Source: Emcibacter sp. (GTDB lineage: Bacteria; Pseudomonadota; Alphaproteobacteria; Sphingomonadales; Emcibacteraceae). From it: DNA of 64,000 nucleotides. The translations under genes and the position numbers were made by a program. Shown piece by piece: positions 50,641 through 59,459 of the stretch. Under the pieces are notes generated by a model. That model saw only the letters and a program-made list of their open reading frames with translations. It made no database searches and had not been told where the DNA came from. The first letter of the stretch is position 1. Every line of letters starts with the position of its first letter. The stretch spans positions 434,001-498,000 of the forward strand of contig NZ_OY776217.1 in the NCBI RefSeq assembly GCF_963675455.1, given 5' to 3'.

Positions 50641-52551
50641 ATGTCGCCGGATGACCTTTACTGGCAGGAGGACGGCACACCCGCCTCGCGACGGTTCAAT
50701 GATATCTATTACAGTCCGGAAAACGGACTGGAGGAAAGCCGTCATGTATTTCTGGAAGGCACCGGCGCGCCCGGCATCTGGAAAAACCGGAACCAGTTCA
50801 GCATCGGCGAGACCGGCTTCGGCACCGGCCTGAATTTCCTGCTTTCGGTCCGGGAATGGCGGGCGACAGCGCCAAAAGGCGCCCATCTGTTTTATCTGTC
50901 CGTCGAAAAATACCCGCTTGCCCCCAACGATATCCGCAAGGCGATTTCCCGGTGGCCGGAACTGTCCCGGGAACTTGACGAACTGCTCGACATCTATCCG
51001 GAACCCATCGAAGGGTTTCACCAGCGTTCCCTCTTTGACGGTCGGGTAACCCTGTTGCTGCTGTTCGGTGATGCCGCCGACATGCTGTCCCGCTGCGCCC
51101 GCCGTCCCCTGGATGCCTGGTATCTGGACGGTTTTGCCCCGCGCCGCAACGCGGACATGTGGAAAGATGAACTTTTTGAGCAGCTGGCCAGATTGAGCGC
51201 TCCCGGCACCCGCATTGCCACCTTTACCGCCGCGGGATTTGTCCGCCGGGGACTGGAACAGGCAGGTTTTGCCCTTCAAAAGACACCCGGTTTCGGTCGC
51301 AAGCGGGAATGCCTGAAAGGTCAGTTCACCGATGCCGCCGTGACGTCAAAACCGGTCAGGGACGAGCCCTGGTACAGGTTGCCGGCCGCACTGCCCCGGA
51401 ACAATCATATCGCCATCCTCGGCGCCGGCATTGCCGGCATGATGACCGGCTGGCATCTTTCCCGGGCCGGTTACCGGGTCACAGTGATCGACCGCCGGGA
51501 CGCCCCCATGCAGGAAACCTCCGGCAATCCGGCTGCCATCCTTGATCCCTTCCTCAGCATAGACGACGGCCGGGAAGGCCGCTTTCACCGTCATGCCCTG
51601 CTGTATGCCCTGAAGTTTTACCACGACCTTCCTGATGGCATATTCCATGCCTGCGGGCTGGAACGGCGGGCATCGTCAGCCAGGGAACAGGATCGATTCG
51701 ACCGGATCATGGAAACCACTCCCCTGCCGGACCACATCCTGCAGCAGAGGGAAGACGGCAGCCTTTATTTTCCTTCTCTCGGTTACCTGCTGCCGGAAAA
51801 GCTGTGTGAGTTTCTCAGGCAGGATCTGGACTTCAGGGGCGGCGTGCAGGTAGAGAAAATTGAGCAACGAGAGGACAAATGGCATTTTCCTGATGCAGCA
51901 GGAGACTCCCTGCAAGCCGCCGATGCGGTGATCCTGACCGCCCCGTCCCTGATCCGGAAGTTGAGCCAGACGTCCCACCTGCCGCTGGATGCCCTGAGCG
52001 GCCAGATCAGCTGGTTCCGCACTCCTGCCTCGACACCGGATCATATTGTCACCGAAGAAGGTTATGTGATCCCACCGCTGGATCTGAATGGCGAAAAAGT
52101 CACCATTGCCGGAGCAAGCTTCCAGCCGGTGGATGATCCGGACAGTATCCTGCCGCTGACCGGCCGGGAACATAAGGAAAACCGGGAAAGGGCCGCCGTC
52201 CTGTTGCCGGAACTCGGTCAGGCCGACCTGTTGGGGGGACGTAGCGCCATCCGCTGGTTCAGCCCCAACCATCTGCCCTATGCGGGTCCCGTGCCGGACG
52301 CGGACTTTTACCTGCAGGAATATGAGCCTCTGCGGCATGGTCCGCGCCACCGCCCGCTCCCCGGCGCCCGCTATCACCCGAATATATTTATGCTGAGCGC
52401 CCTTGGCGCCCGGGGTTTTCTGACCTCGCCCCTTTTGGCCCAGCATCTTGCCAGCCTGATCATCGGAACCGTTCCGCCTCTGGAACAATATATCACCAAT
52501 GCCCTGCATCCGGGCCGGTTCCTGATCCGAAAGCTGGTCAAAGGACGATAA
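50641..52551 (+). CDS. mnmC: bifunctional tRNA wobble-uridine modification enzyme MnmC
   Basis: 636 residues with two enzymes in one chain. The N-terminal MnmD methyltransferase has the SAM motif SIGETGFGTGLNFL (near residue 55) and AWYLDGFAPRRNADMW. The C-terminal FAD oxidase begins at HIAILGAGIAGMMTGWHLSRAG (near 255). It converts cmnm5s2U to nm5s2U and then mnm5s2U at position 34 of certain tRNAs. The order (methylase first) and length match MnmC. Confidence 0.95.
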   Translation: MSPDDLYWQEDGTPASRRFNDIYYSPENGLEESRHVFLEGTGAPGIWKNRNQFSIGETGFGTGLNFLLSVREWRATAPKGAHLFYLSVEKYPLAPNDIRKAISRWPELSRELDELLDIYPEPIEGFHQRSLFDGRVTLLLLFGDAADMLSRCARRPLDAWYLDGFAPRRNADMWKDELFEQLARLSAPGTRIATFTAAGFVRRGLEQAGFALQKTPGFGRKRECLKGQFTDAAVTSKPVRDEPWYRLPAALPRNNHIAILGAGIAGMMTGWHLSRAGYRVTVIDRRDAPMQETSGNPAAILDPFLSIDDGREGRFHRHALLYALKFYHDLPDGIFHACGLERRASSAREQDRFDRIMETTPLPDHILQQREDGSLYFPSLGYLLPEKLCEFLRQDLDFRGGVQVEKIEQREDKWHFPDAAGDSLQAADAVILTAPSLIRKLSQTSHLPLDALSGQISWFRTPASTPDHIVTEEGYVIPPLDLNGEKVTIAGASFQPVDDPDSILPLTGREHKENRERAAVLLPELGQADLLGGRSAIRWFSPNHLPYAGPVPDADFYLQEYEPLRHGPRHRPLPGARYHPNIFMLSALGARGFLTSPLLAQHLASLIIGTVPPLEQYITNALHPGRFLIRKLVKGR

Positions 52552-52566
52552 CACCCACAAGTTCCT

Positions 52567-52595
52567 TTGACTCGGGCCCGTCATAAAAATATGAT
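52567..52595 (+). promoter_or_regulatory. acs promoter
   Basis: TTGACT (-35, 52567-52572) and TATGAT (-10, 52590-52595) are 17 nt apart, a near-consensus pair in the gap between mnmC and acs. The start point would be about 30 nt before the acs ATG, and AAGGG precedes that ATG. acs is therefore likely transcribed separately from mnmC. Confidence 0.7.
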
Positions 52596-52632
52596 GACCT
52601 GAAAACTGTCAGCAAATATTCAAGGGATGATC

Positions 52633-54576
52633 ATGTCTGAAATAATCACACATCCGGTTCCAGAAGAAGTGGCCGCCCGGGCCCACATCACCACCGACCA
52701 GTATCAGGAAATGTACAGGCGTTCCGTCAAGGACCCGGATGGATTCTGGGGCGAAATGGGCCGCACGATTGACTGGATCAAACCCTATACCAAAGTGAAG
52801 GATACATCCTTTGCCAGGGAAGACCTGCATGTACGCTGGTATGAAGACGGCACCCTGAATGCGTCCTATAACTGCATCGACCGTCACCTGCCGGAAAAGG
52901 CCGATCAGGTCGCCATCATTTTCGAAGGCGACGATCCCGGCGTCTCCCGCAATATTACCTACCGGGAACTTTACGAAGAAGTCTGCCGATTCGCCAATGT
53001 GCTGAAAGAGCATAATGTGAAAAAGGGCGACCGGGTCACCATCTACATGCCGATGATTCCCGAAGCCCTGTTTGCCATGCAGGCCTGCGCCCGGATCGGT
53101 GCCATCCACAGCGTGGTGTTCGGCGGCTTTTCGCCCGAGGCCCTGGCCGGCCGTGTCCATGACTGCGAAAGCCATGTGATCGTCACCGCCGACGAAGGAC
53201 GCCGCGGCGGCAAGCTTGTCCCGCTCAAGGCCAATGTGGACAAGGCGCTGGAGCACAAGGATATTACCGTGCAGAATGTCATCGTCGTGCGCAATACCGG
53301 CAACGATGTCCCCTTTACCGAAGGCCGCGACGTCTGGTATCAGGATGCTGCCGCCAAGGTTCCGGCCGAGTGCGCGCCCGAGGAAATGAATGCTGAAGAC
53401 CCGCTGTTCATCCTTTATACTTCCGGATCCACCGGCAAACCCAAGGGTGTGCTGCATACCACCGGCGGTTTTCTGGTCTATACCAGCCTGACCTTTAAAT
53501 ATGTGTTCGATTATCATGACGGCGACATCTACTGGTGCGCTGCCGATGTGGGCTGGGTTACCGGCCACAGCTATATCACCTATGGTCCGCTGGCCAACGG
53601 CGCCACCATGGTCTTTTTCGAAGGGGTGCCGACCTGGCCCGATGCGGGACGCCTGTGGCAGACGATTGAAAAACACAAGGTCAATATCCTCTATACCGCC
53701 CCCACAGCCATCCGCGCCCTGATGGGGGCCGGAGACGAGTTTGTGACCAGATATGACCGTTCCAGCCTGAAGCTGCTGGGCTCGGTCGGCGAACCGATCA
53801 ACCCGGAAGCCTGGGAATGGTATTACCGGGTGGTCGGTGAAAGCCGCTGCCCGATTGTGGATACCTGGTGGCAGACGGAAACCGGCGGCATCATGATTAC
53901 GCCTCTACCGGGCGCCACCGACCTCAAACCCGGTTCCGCCACCCGGCCTTTCTTTGGCGTCCAACCGCAGATCGTGGACAACGAAGGTACTGTGCTGGAG
54001 GGGACAACCGAAGGCAACCTGGTCATCATTGACAGCTGGCCGGGACAGATGCGCAGCGTTTACGGCGACCATGACCGCTTCTATACGACCTATTTTGCCA
54101 ATTATGCCGGCAAATATTTTACCGGCGACGGCTGCCACCGGGACAAGGACGGCTATTACTGGATCACCGGCCGGGTCGATGATGTGATCAACGTCTCCGG
54201 CCACCGCATGGGCACCGCCGAAGTGGAAAGCGCGCTGGTCGCCCATCACGATGTAGCCGAGGCCGCCGTGGTCGGCTACCCCCATGATATCAAGGGCCAG
54301 GGCATCTATGCCTATGTCACCCTGAATATGGGGGTTGAACCCACGGAAGAACTGAAAAAAGAGCTGGTACAGTGGGTGCGCAGTGAAATCGGTCCCATCG
54401 CCACCCCGGACCTGATCCAGTTCTCGCCGGGCCTGCCCAAGACCCGTTCCGGCAAAATTATGCGCCGTATCCTGCGCAAGATTGCCGCCAACGAATATTC
54501 GGCGCTGGGGGACACCTCCACCCTGGCGGAACCGGCCGTGGTCGACGAACTGATCGACAACCGGCAGAACAAATAA
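52633..54576 (+). CDS. acs: acetyl-CoA synthetase
   Basis: Activates acetate to acetyl-CoA in two steps through acetyl-AMP. The start at 52633 (MSEIITHPV) fits AAGGG at 52622; a second ATG at 52627 overlaps that site. The 647 residues show the adenylation motif YTSGSTGKPKGVLHT (near 265), TWWQTETGGIM, the hinge DGYYWITGRVDDVINVSGHRM, and PKTRSGKIMRRILRKIA, whose Lys is the known site of regulatory acetylation. Feeds acetate into the ethylmalonyl-CoA pathway encoded at 59460-64000. Terminator at 54586. Confidence 0.96.
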   Translation: MSEIITHPVPEEVAARAHITTDQYQEMYRRSVKDPDGFWGEMGRTIDWIKPYTKVKDTSFAREDLHVRWYEDGTLNASYNCIDRHLPEKADQVAIIFEGDDPGVSRNITYRELYEEVCRFANVLKEHNVKKGDRVTIYMPMIPEALFAMQACARIGAIHSVVFGGFSPEALAGRVHDCESHVIVTADEGRRGGKLVPLKANVDKALEHKDITVQNVIVVRNTGNDVPFTEGRDVWYQDAAAKVPAECAPEEMNAEDPLFILYTSGSTGKPKGVLHTTGGFLVYTSLTFKYVFDYHDGDIYWCAADVGWVTGHSYITYGPLANGATMVFFEGVPTWPDAGRLWQTIEKHKVNILYTAPTAIRALMGAGDEFVTRYDRSSLKLLGSVGEPINPEAWEWYYRVVGESRCPIVDTWWQTETGGIMITPLPGATDLKPGSATRPFFGVQPQIVDNEGTVLEGTTEGNLVIIDSWPGQMRSVYGDHDRFYTTYFANYAGKYFTGDGCHRDKDGYYWITGRVDDVINVSGHRMGTAEVESALVAHHDVAEAAVVGYPHDIKGQGIYAYVTLNMGVEPTEELKKELVQWVRSEIGPIATPDLIQFSPGLPKTRSGKIMRRILRKIAANEYSALGDTSTLAEPAVVDELIDNRQNK

Positions 54577-54585
54577 GAACACAGG

Positions 54586-54614
54586 AAAGCCGGGCAAAAC
54601 AGCCCGGCTTTTTT
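54586..54614 (+). terminator. rho-independent terminator of acs
   Basis: AAAGCCGGGC (54586-54595) and GCCCGGCTTT (54602-54611) form a perfect stem around AAAACA, followed by TTT to 54614. It is placed 10 nt after the acs stop. Confidence 0.92.
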
Positions 54615-54628
54615 ATGACGTTCCCCGA

Positions 54629-55045
54629 TTATCCCTGTTCGGAAGCGGCCGGTTTGTATACGAGCGCCGCAGCAATGCCGCCGCAGATATAGACCGCGAT
54701 TCCGGCGGAAATGCCGGCGACAAGGGTTTCCATACTGAGCGGCAGTCCCGTATAAAGAATGACATTCGTGGTCCCCATAAAGACACCGATCAGAATGCCG
54801 AACCTGATACCTTCCATCAGATCCCCGGTCTCCCGTCCCCTGATATAAATGTAACAGAACAGGACTGTCTGAACCAGATAGGCGACCAGAAACAACGGCA
54901 TCATGGCCATCATTTCAGCTTCCGGCCGGGCAATGGCCATGTAGCTGTCGTAATATTGCTTGAGTACCATGTCACTGCCGAAACCGACGACAGCCATGAC
55001 GATATAGGCGGCCACAACCGCCATGATAAAACGCGACATATTCAT
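54629..55045 (-). CDS. integral membrane protein of unknown function
   Basis: 138 residues with four hydrophobic segments: RFIMAVVAAYIVMAVVGFG, MPLFLVAYLVQTVLFCYIYI, GIRFGILIGVFMGTTNVILY and LVAGISAGIAVYICGGIAAAL. AAGGGGAGTTTTCAG precedes the ATG. I do not recognise a named family. It is convergent with acs and follows the TPR lipoprotein on the same strand, with a 69-nt gap. Confidence 0.75.
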   Translation of the reverse strand: MNMSRFIMAVVAAYIVMAVVGFGSDMVLKQYYDSYMAIARPEAEMMAMMPLFLVAYLVQTVLFCYIYIRGRETGDLMEGIRFGILIGVFMGTTNVILYTGLPLSMETLVAGISAGIAVYICGGIAAALVYKPAASEQG

Positions 55046-55114
55046 CTGAAAACTCCCCTTATTTTTGATTTAGGTGCGGGAAGAATACACCAATTCCGGG
55101 CAACAGACAAAAGG

Positions 55115-56248
55115 CTACTGGATAAGCGCCTTTTTCTCTATCACTTCCGCGGCCTTTTCATCCTCACCAAGTGCGGCATAAGTATCCGCCATCAAGGTAT
55201 AGAAGCGTGGTTCCTGTATTTTGTTACGAATGATATCCCGCAAATGATCAAGGGCTTCGGCATAGTTACCTTCCTCATAGGCTTCCCTGGCCAGATAATA
55301 ACGGTAATAGGGATTCTTCATCTGATAATCCCTGGCCACTTTTTTAAAATAGGCCGCTTTTTCCGTCTCTCCCATCATATCGTAAAGAATGTGGAGATTG
55401 TTGAGAGCTGAATAATTGTCACGCTTTTTTTCCAGCGCGATGAAATAGGCCCGTTCGGCATAATCATATTTTTCGTTGAGCCGGTAAAAAACACCCAGAT
55501 TTGACCAGAACTGGGAACCGCCCGGTGCGAGCTTTACGGCCTTTGCAAAATATCGGAAGGCATTCTTCATATCGCCCTTATCCAGATAATCGGCGCCCAG
55601 ATTGCTGTAGTAATGCCCTTCAGCTTCGCGGTCGTTGATCAGTTCGGTCTTGTAATAGGATTTGACATTTACACGATCGATGTCGACCACCGTCGTTTTC
55701 AATTCCCGTGAAGAGATACGCACGTTCACATGGCGATTGGCATAAATCAGCTTATCATCCACGGGCGTCCAGTCCGGGGGAATTTCCACTTCCTGAAAAG
55801 TCGCCTGCAGCCCGCGCTGCCGCGCCATGAGCGCAATCACATAACTGAAGCCGAGACAGTTCCCTTCCGCCTTGCGGAAGGCTTCTCGGGCTGTATAGGT
55901 AACGGCTTTGTTATAATCCATATTCAGCCCCCCCGGACCGACAACCGCCCCCAGGATAGCCCTGATCTTCACATAATCGCTCCGCGTAACGGGCACCTTG
56001 TTGTCCAGGAAATCCTCCATTTCGGGGGTCATTTCAAGTACATGATCCTCCGGCAATGTCAGTTTTGCCGCTTCATCGCCAAAAACTACCTTGCCGGAAA
56101 GAAGATCTTCCCGTGAAATGTCGGCAGACACAGTCGACTGTTTATTACCATAGACAGAGGCACAGCCCGCCAGCAAGAAAAGACATGCCGCGATAAATAT
56201 TCTGCCTATGTGATCAAAGGGTTTTCCCGAACCCGAAACACTGTACAT
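55115..56248 (-). CDS. lipoprotein with transglutaminase-like domain and TPR repeats
   Basis: 377 residues. The signal ends in the lipobox LLAGC (Cys29). Residues about 100-210 resemble a transglutaminase-fold cysteine protease, with a plausible triad: Cys in EGNCLGFSYV, His in YANRHVNV and Asp in TTVVDIDRV. From about 215 there are at least four TPR-like repeats (YYSNLGADYLDKGDMKNAFR, FWSNLGVFYRLNEKYDYAER and similar). An envelope-located protein with an enzyme-like head and a protein-binding tail. Start supported by AGGTGAGCAT. Confidence 0.82.
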   Translation of the reverse strand: MYSVSGSGKPFDHIGRIFIAACLFLLAGCASVYGNKQSTVSADISREDLLSGKVVFGDEAAKLTLPEDHVLEMTPEMEDFLDNKVPVTRSDYVKIRAILGAVVGPGGLNMDYNKAVTYTAREAFRKAEGNCLGFSYVIALMARQRGLQATFQEVEIPPDWTPVDDKLIYANRHVNVRISSRELKTTVVDIDRVNVKSYYKTELINDREAEGHYYSNLGADYLDKGDMKNAFRYFAKAVKLAPGGSQFWSNLGVFYRLNEKYDYAERAYFIALEKKRDNYSALNNLHILYDMMGETEKAAYFKKVARDYQMKNPYYRYYLAREAYEEGNYAEALDHLRDIIRNKIQEPRFYTLMADTYAALGEDEKAAEVIEKKALIQ

Positions 56249-56511
56249 ATGCTCACCTATATTCCCCCAACTTTGCTTTGCGCATATTTATCATTTTTAA
56301 TATATCACATCCCGGCGGTCTTCAGGGTCAAAATTCTGTGACCGGGCATACTGAGCCCCCTGTAGACAGGACTCCTGAAGGCCTCTTGTCCACTATCTGT
56401 TATATGATGTATGTGGTAATTCCTGTGTAATTTTCAAGCATTTTGTAGTACAATACATTCCTTTCTCCGGACAGACGAACATTACACAACCCGAAAACAA
56501 GGAGGCTCAAA

Positions 56512-56982
56512 ATGGGTATGGCTATCTCTCTCAGAGACTATCTCAGGAGCATGAACACCTCCTATGAGACACTTGAACATCCACACGCGGTTCAAAGCAC
56601 CTACATCGCCAGCAGCGCCCACATCCCCGGCAAGAAACTGGCCAAGGGAGTATTACTGGCGTCGGGCAGCGGTTATCTGCTGGCCGTCATCCCCTCGGAT
56701 CATAGGCTGGATCTCCACAAGGTCGAACATGTGATCAAGGAAAAGGTCGACATGGCGTCTGAAGAAGAAGTGGAAATGATTTTCAATGACTGTGACCCGG
56801 GAGCCGTGCCGCCAGTGGGGCAAGCCTACGGCCTGACGGTGTTTCTGGATGATGATCTGGCCGATTGCACTGACATCTATCTGGAGGGCGGGGACCATGA
56901 ATCCCTTGTCCACCTGGAAGCCGACGATTTCCTGTACGTCATGCAGGGCGCCGTTTACGGTGACTTCTCCCGAACCCTGTAA
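56512..56982 (+). CDS. YbaK/EbsC-type aminoacyl-tRNA deacylase domain protein
   Basis: 156 residues of the YbaK/ProX editing fold, which removes wrongly attached amino acids from tRNA in trans. Landmarks are YETLEHPHAVQSTYIASSAHIPG near the N-terminus, KLAKGVLLASGSGYLLAVIPSDHRLD with the conserved Lys, EEEVEMIFNDCDPGAVPPVGQAYG and the closing DLADCTDIYLEGGDHE. A strong AAGGAGG precedes the ATG. Not a full prolyl-tRNA synthetase, so editing in trans is expected; amino-acid specificity unknown. Confidence 0.87.
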   Translation: MGMAISLRDYLRSMNTSYETLEHPHAVQSTYIASSAHIPGKKLAKGVLLASGSGYLLAVIPSDHRLDLHKVEHVIKEKVDMASEEEVEMIFNDCDPGAVPPVGQAYGLTVFLDDDLADCTDIYLEGGDHESLVHLEADDFLYVMQGAVYGDFSRTL

Positions 56983-56990
56983 CGTCCGGA

Positions 56991-57488
56991 TCAGTGCCCC
57001 TGGTCCGGTTGTGCTGCTGATTTAACGACCTCGGAAACCTTTTCCCAGACCTCGTTGGGAACAAGGAAAGTGAGCGAATAGTGGGCGATTTTCCAGTCGT
57101 CTCCCAGTTTGAGTACGACACCTGTTCCCCGGAAATCACCCCATTTTTCCGATCGGGTGATTTCGTCAAACCAGCCGGTGCGGCCGTCCGGGGCAAAACT
57201 GATATGTTTTTCAATAGAACGATAGGACCAGCCCTTGCCGTCCCTGAAGCGGTCGCCGACATATTTCTCAAACTCGGGATAGGGCCAGCGTTCCCGACTA
57301 TCCGTCCCCATGAACACTGCCTCGCCGGTCAGATAGTCGAGGTAACGTTCTTTAGCGCCCTTGTCCGCCGCATTGTGAAACCCGTCGATCAGCGCCGCCA
57401 CCGCCCTTTCCTCCGCCACCCTGTCAAAGGCCTGCGCCGGTGTGCACAACAGCGCCAGAAGCCCTGTCAGCACAAGTAAATATTTCAT
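56991..57488 (-). CDS. exported SnoaL/NTF2-like protein
   Basis: 165 residues. A signal peptide (LLVLTGLLALLCTPAQA) precedes an NTF2-like cone domain: VAALIDGFHNAADKGAKERYL, TGEAVFMGTDSRERWPYPEFEKYVG, DEITRSEKWGDFRGTGVVLKL and DWKIAHYSLTFLVPNEV. Such domains are often small-molecule hydrolases or binding proteins; no catalytic assignment is possible. GAAGGGGACGGAACC precedes the ATG. Converges on the YbaK-like gene. Confidence 0.8.
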   Translation of the reverse strand: MKYLLVLTGLLALLCTPAQAFDRVAEERAVAALIDGFHNAADKGAKERYLDYLTGEAVFMGTDSRERWPYPEFEKYVGDRFRDGKGWSYRSIEKHISFAPDGRTGWFDEITRSEKWGDFRGTGVVLKLGDDWKIAHYSLTFLVPNEVWEKVSEVVKSAAQPDQGH

Positions 57489-57509
57489 GGTTCCGTCCCC
57501 TTCTCTTTT

Positions 57510-58229
57510 TTATTCTCCGGCAAAGATGATATTGACACGCCGGTTTCGTTTGCCCTTGTTTTCAATTTTGCTGACACGCAAGGGGCCGATTTCCCCGGTG
57601 CGTTTCACATGAGTCCCGCCGCAGGGCTGAAGGTCCACCCCGGTGCCCACTTTCAACAGGCGCACCCGGCCCGAACCACGTGGCGGCTGCACCGACATGG
57701 TGCGCACCAGTTCCGGGTTTTCATCCAGTTGCTGATCGGTAATCCAGTAACTGTCAACCACATGATCCTCCTCCACCAGGCGGTTGAGTTCCGCCGTAAT
57801 CAGGTCCTTGTCCAGGGTCATTTCGCCGATGTCGAAATCAAGCCGGCTTTTGTCCGTACCAATCTGGCCGCCGGTCACCCCGCAGGGTACCGCAGAGCAA
57901 AGAAGATGAAGCGCCGTATGCATGCGCATGTGACGATATCGCCGGGTCCAGTCAAGTTCCGCCTCAACCTCCGCCCCTGTCTCGGGCAGGCTCTGCCCCT
58001 CCTCGGGCACATGAATGATTTCGCCGCTTTCGGGTTCTTTTATAGTCGTGGCTATTATGATTTCCGACCCGTCGGCCATCCTGAAACGACCGCTGTCGCC
58101 GGGCTGGCCGCCGCCTGTGGGATAAAATACCGTCTGATCAAGGATAATGCCGCCGCGATCCGTGATCGCCGCGACCTTTGCCGCACAGCGCCTGAGATAG
58201 GCGTCCTCCCGGAAAAGTTCCCTGGTCAT
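57510..58229 (-). CDS. AlaX-type alanyl-tRNA editing protein
   Basis: 239 residues of the stand-alone editing domain of alanyl-tRNA synthetase, which hydrolyses Ser-tRNA(Ala) or Gly-tRNA(Ala). Zinc-binding motifs are MRMHTALHLL (HxxxH, near residue 105) and LQPCGGTHVKRTGEIG (CxxxH, near 205), with LDQTVFYPTGGGQPGD near the start. AAGGGGGTATATGA precedes the ATG. Only 21 nt from the SnoaL-like gene on the same strand, and close to a second editing protein (YbaK-like). Confidence 0.93.
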   Translation of the reverse strand: MTRELFREDAYLRRCAAKVAAITDRGGIILDQTVFYPTGGGQPGDSGRFRMADGSEIIIATTIKEPESGEIIHVPEEGQSLPETGAEVEAELDWTRRYRHMRMHTALHLLCSAVPCGVTGGQIGTDKSRLDFDIGEMTLDKDLITAELNRLVEEDHVVDSYWITDQQLDENPELVRTMSVQPPRGSGRVRLLKVGTGVDLQPCGGTHVKRTGEIGPLRVSKIENKGKRNRRVNIIFAGE

Positions 58230-58331
58230 TCATATACCCCCTTGGTTGTTATCTTTCCGGAATAATATCAGAAAAACCTACAGTAAGGAAACCTGTCTGT
58301 GCTCTTTCATGCCCACGGGCAGATTTTCCGC

Positions 58332-59039
58332 TCAGGCAAACCGGTATTCCCTGCTGTGCGCGGGCAGGTCGCACCAGGCGCGCACACCGGGCCGGCGCAC
58401 CAGAAACTCCCATGTCCGGCTGTCCTTCACCTTTCGTCCCCTGAACAGGTCCGGGGTCAGAACAGCGACATTCTTACCCCCTTCAGGGTCGCGCACGGAC
58501 CGGTAACCGATGACGTCGATGGCGGCTTCCCGCGCCGTCTCCGCCACGATCTGGCAGCCGCTATAGTCCTCTGGCGACATCCAGGTCTCTGCATCCCGGT
58601 CGAGCGGTGGCAAGGCAAGGTCAATCAGCCTGTCCGTTCGGCAGAGGACGGAGAAGGCCGTCTTGCGCAGGGGATTTTCCGGCAGGACCGTCTCCGGCGA
58701 GTCCCGGAAGAAAAGCCAGGCCCCCCAGGCGGCCTCGGCCACGGCAGTTGTCACTGTTTCGGAAGCGTAATAGACGCCGCGCAGATCCCCGGCCCGGCGA
58801 AAGCGGGACCCGTGCGGGTAAGTCACATAACGAAAAGGTGTGAACAGCAGGAAATCAAGGGTACGGGCATAGACCGGCAGGGCCGGCTTGCTTTCTTCCA
58901 GTATATCTTCCAGCAGGGCCTGGTCCTCCAGCGTGTCGGTCAGCCGCATGGTGGCGGACTTGTGCTGGAATTCCACCAGACGCCAGATGTCCCGCCGGTA
59001 GGAGCGCGCCTCAGAGCTTAGCGCGTCGGCTGTCCACAT
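58332..59039 (-). CDS. RES-domain toxin (NAD+ phosphorylase type)
   Basis: 235 residues of the RES family, whose members degrade NAD+. The domain shows FQHKSATMRLTDTLEDQALLE, FRYVTYPHGSRFRRAGD with the conserved Arg, GVYYASETVTTAVAEAAWG with the Glu of the active site, and DVIGYRSVRDPEGGKNVAVL with RS. It overlaps the antitoxin gene by 29 nt, with GGGGG upstream for translation coupling. Second toxin-antitoxin pair in the window, directly downstream of ecm. Confidence 0.9.
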   Translation of the reverse strand: MWTADALSSEARSYRRDIWRLVEFQHKSATMRLTDTLEDQALLEDILEESKPALPVYARTLDFLLFTPFRYVTYPHGSRFRRAGDLRGVYYASETVTTAVAEAAWGAWLFFRDSPETVLPENPLRKTAFSVLCRTDRLIDLALPPLDRDAETWMSPEDYSGCQIVAETAREAAIDVIGYRSVRDPEGGKNVAVLTPDLFRGRKVKDSRTWEFLVRRPGVRAWCDLPAHSREYRFA

Positions 59040-59403
59040 AGGTGACGACCCCCATAAGCCCGGTAATGGATTTAATCAGAGTAATCGGCGCTCCATGAAG
59101 CGCCAGATTGTCAGCCCGGAGCCAGGATCGGCTTGACCTGTCATCGCCACCGGTCATGGCGTCAAGCGACCGGAACAGGCGCACGAACAGAGCGCCAAGT
59201 TCAAATTCCTTGCGCCCCTGCTTCAGTTGATACTGTCCCTTGAGCAGGCGGGAGACCGAGGCCTCGGACAGGCCCAGGATCTCTGCAAGGTCCCGGTTGG
59301 AAACGGCAAGGAATTCTGCCGCCCGCGCAACAGCGCTGCTCAGGATTCTTTCTTTATCCTGGGCGCGATTCGTTTCCGGATATGTTTTGATTGCCTGCAC
59401 CAT
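59011..59403 (-). CDS. Xre/MbcA/ParS-type antitoxin (DUF2384)
   Basis: 130 residues that should neutralise the RES toxin and repress the operon. The N-terminal half has a helix-turn-helix (RDLAEILGLSEASVSRLLKGQY, residues about 37-58). The C-terminal half has the DUF2384-like LFRSLDAMTGGDDRSSRSWLR and DNLALHGAPITLIKSITGLMGV. AGGAG precedes the ATG. This antitoxin-first order and family pairing are usual for RES systems. Confidence 0.9.
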   Translation of the reverse strand: MVQAIKTYPETNRAQDKERILSSAVARAAEFLAVSNRDLAEILGLSEASVSRLLKGQYQLKQGRKEFELGALFVRLFRSLDAMTGGDDRSSRSWLRADNLALHGAPITLIKSITGLMGVVTYVDSRRAKL

Positions 59404-59412
59404 ATTTTTCTC

Positions 59413-59450
59413 CTGAAATTTTATATAGCATATATTTCAGAAGAAATCAA
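59413..59450 (-). promoter_or_regulatory. RES/Xre promoter and operator
   Basis: On the minus strand TTGATT (-35, 59445-59450) and TATATA (-10, 59422-59427) are 17 nt apart. Inverted repeat arms CTGAAAT (59413-59419) and ATTTCAG (59434-59440) flank the -10, so a bound antitoxin would block RNA polymerase. Leader of about 12 nt with an AGGAG site. The upstream part lies within 10 nt of the ecm stop. Confidence 0.65.
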
Positions 59451-59459
59451 TCTGCCCGG

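Noticed and set aside
56401..56460. Promoter for the YbaK-like gene (TACAAT at 56449)
   Set aside because: No acceptable -35 at 16-18 nt. The region is AT-rich, so isolated -10 matches are expected by chance.
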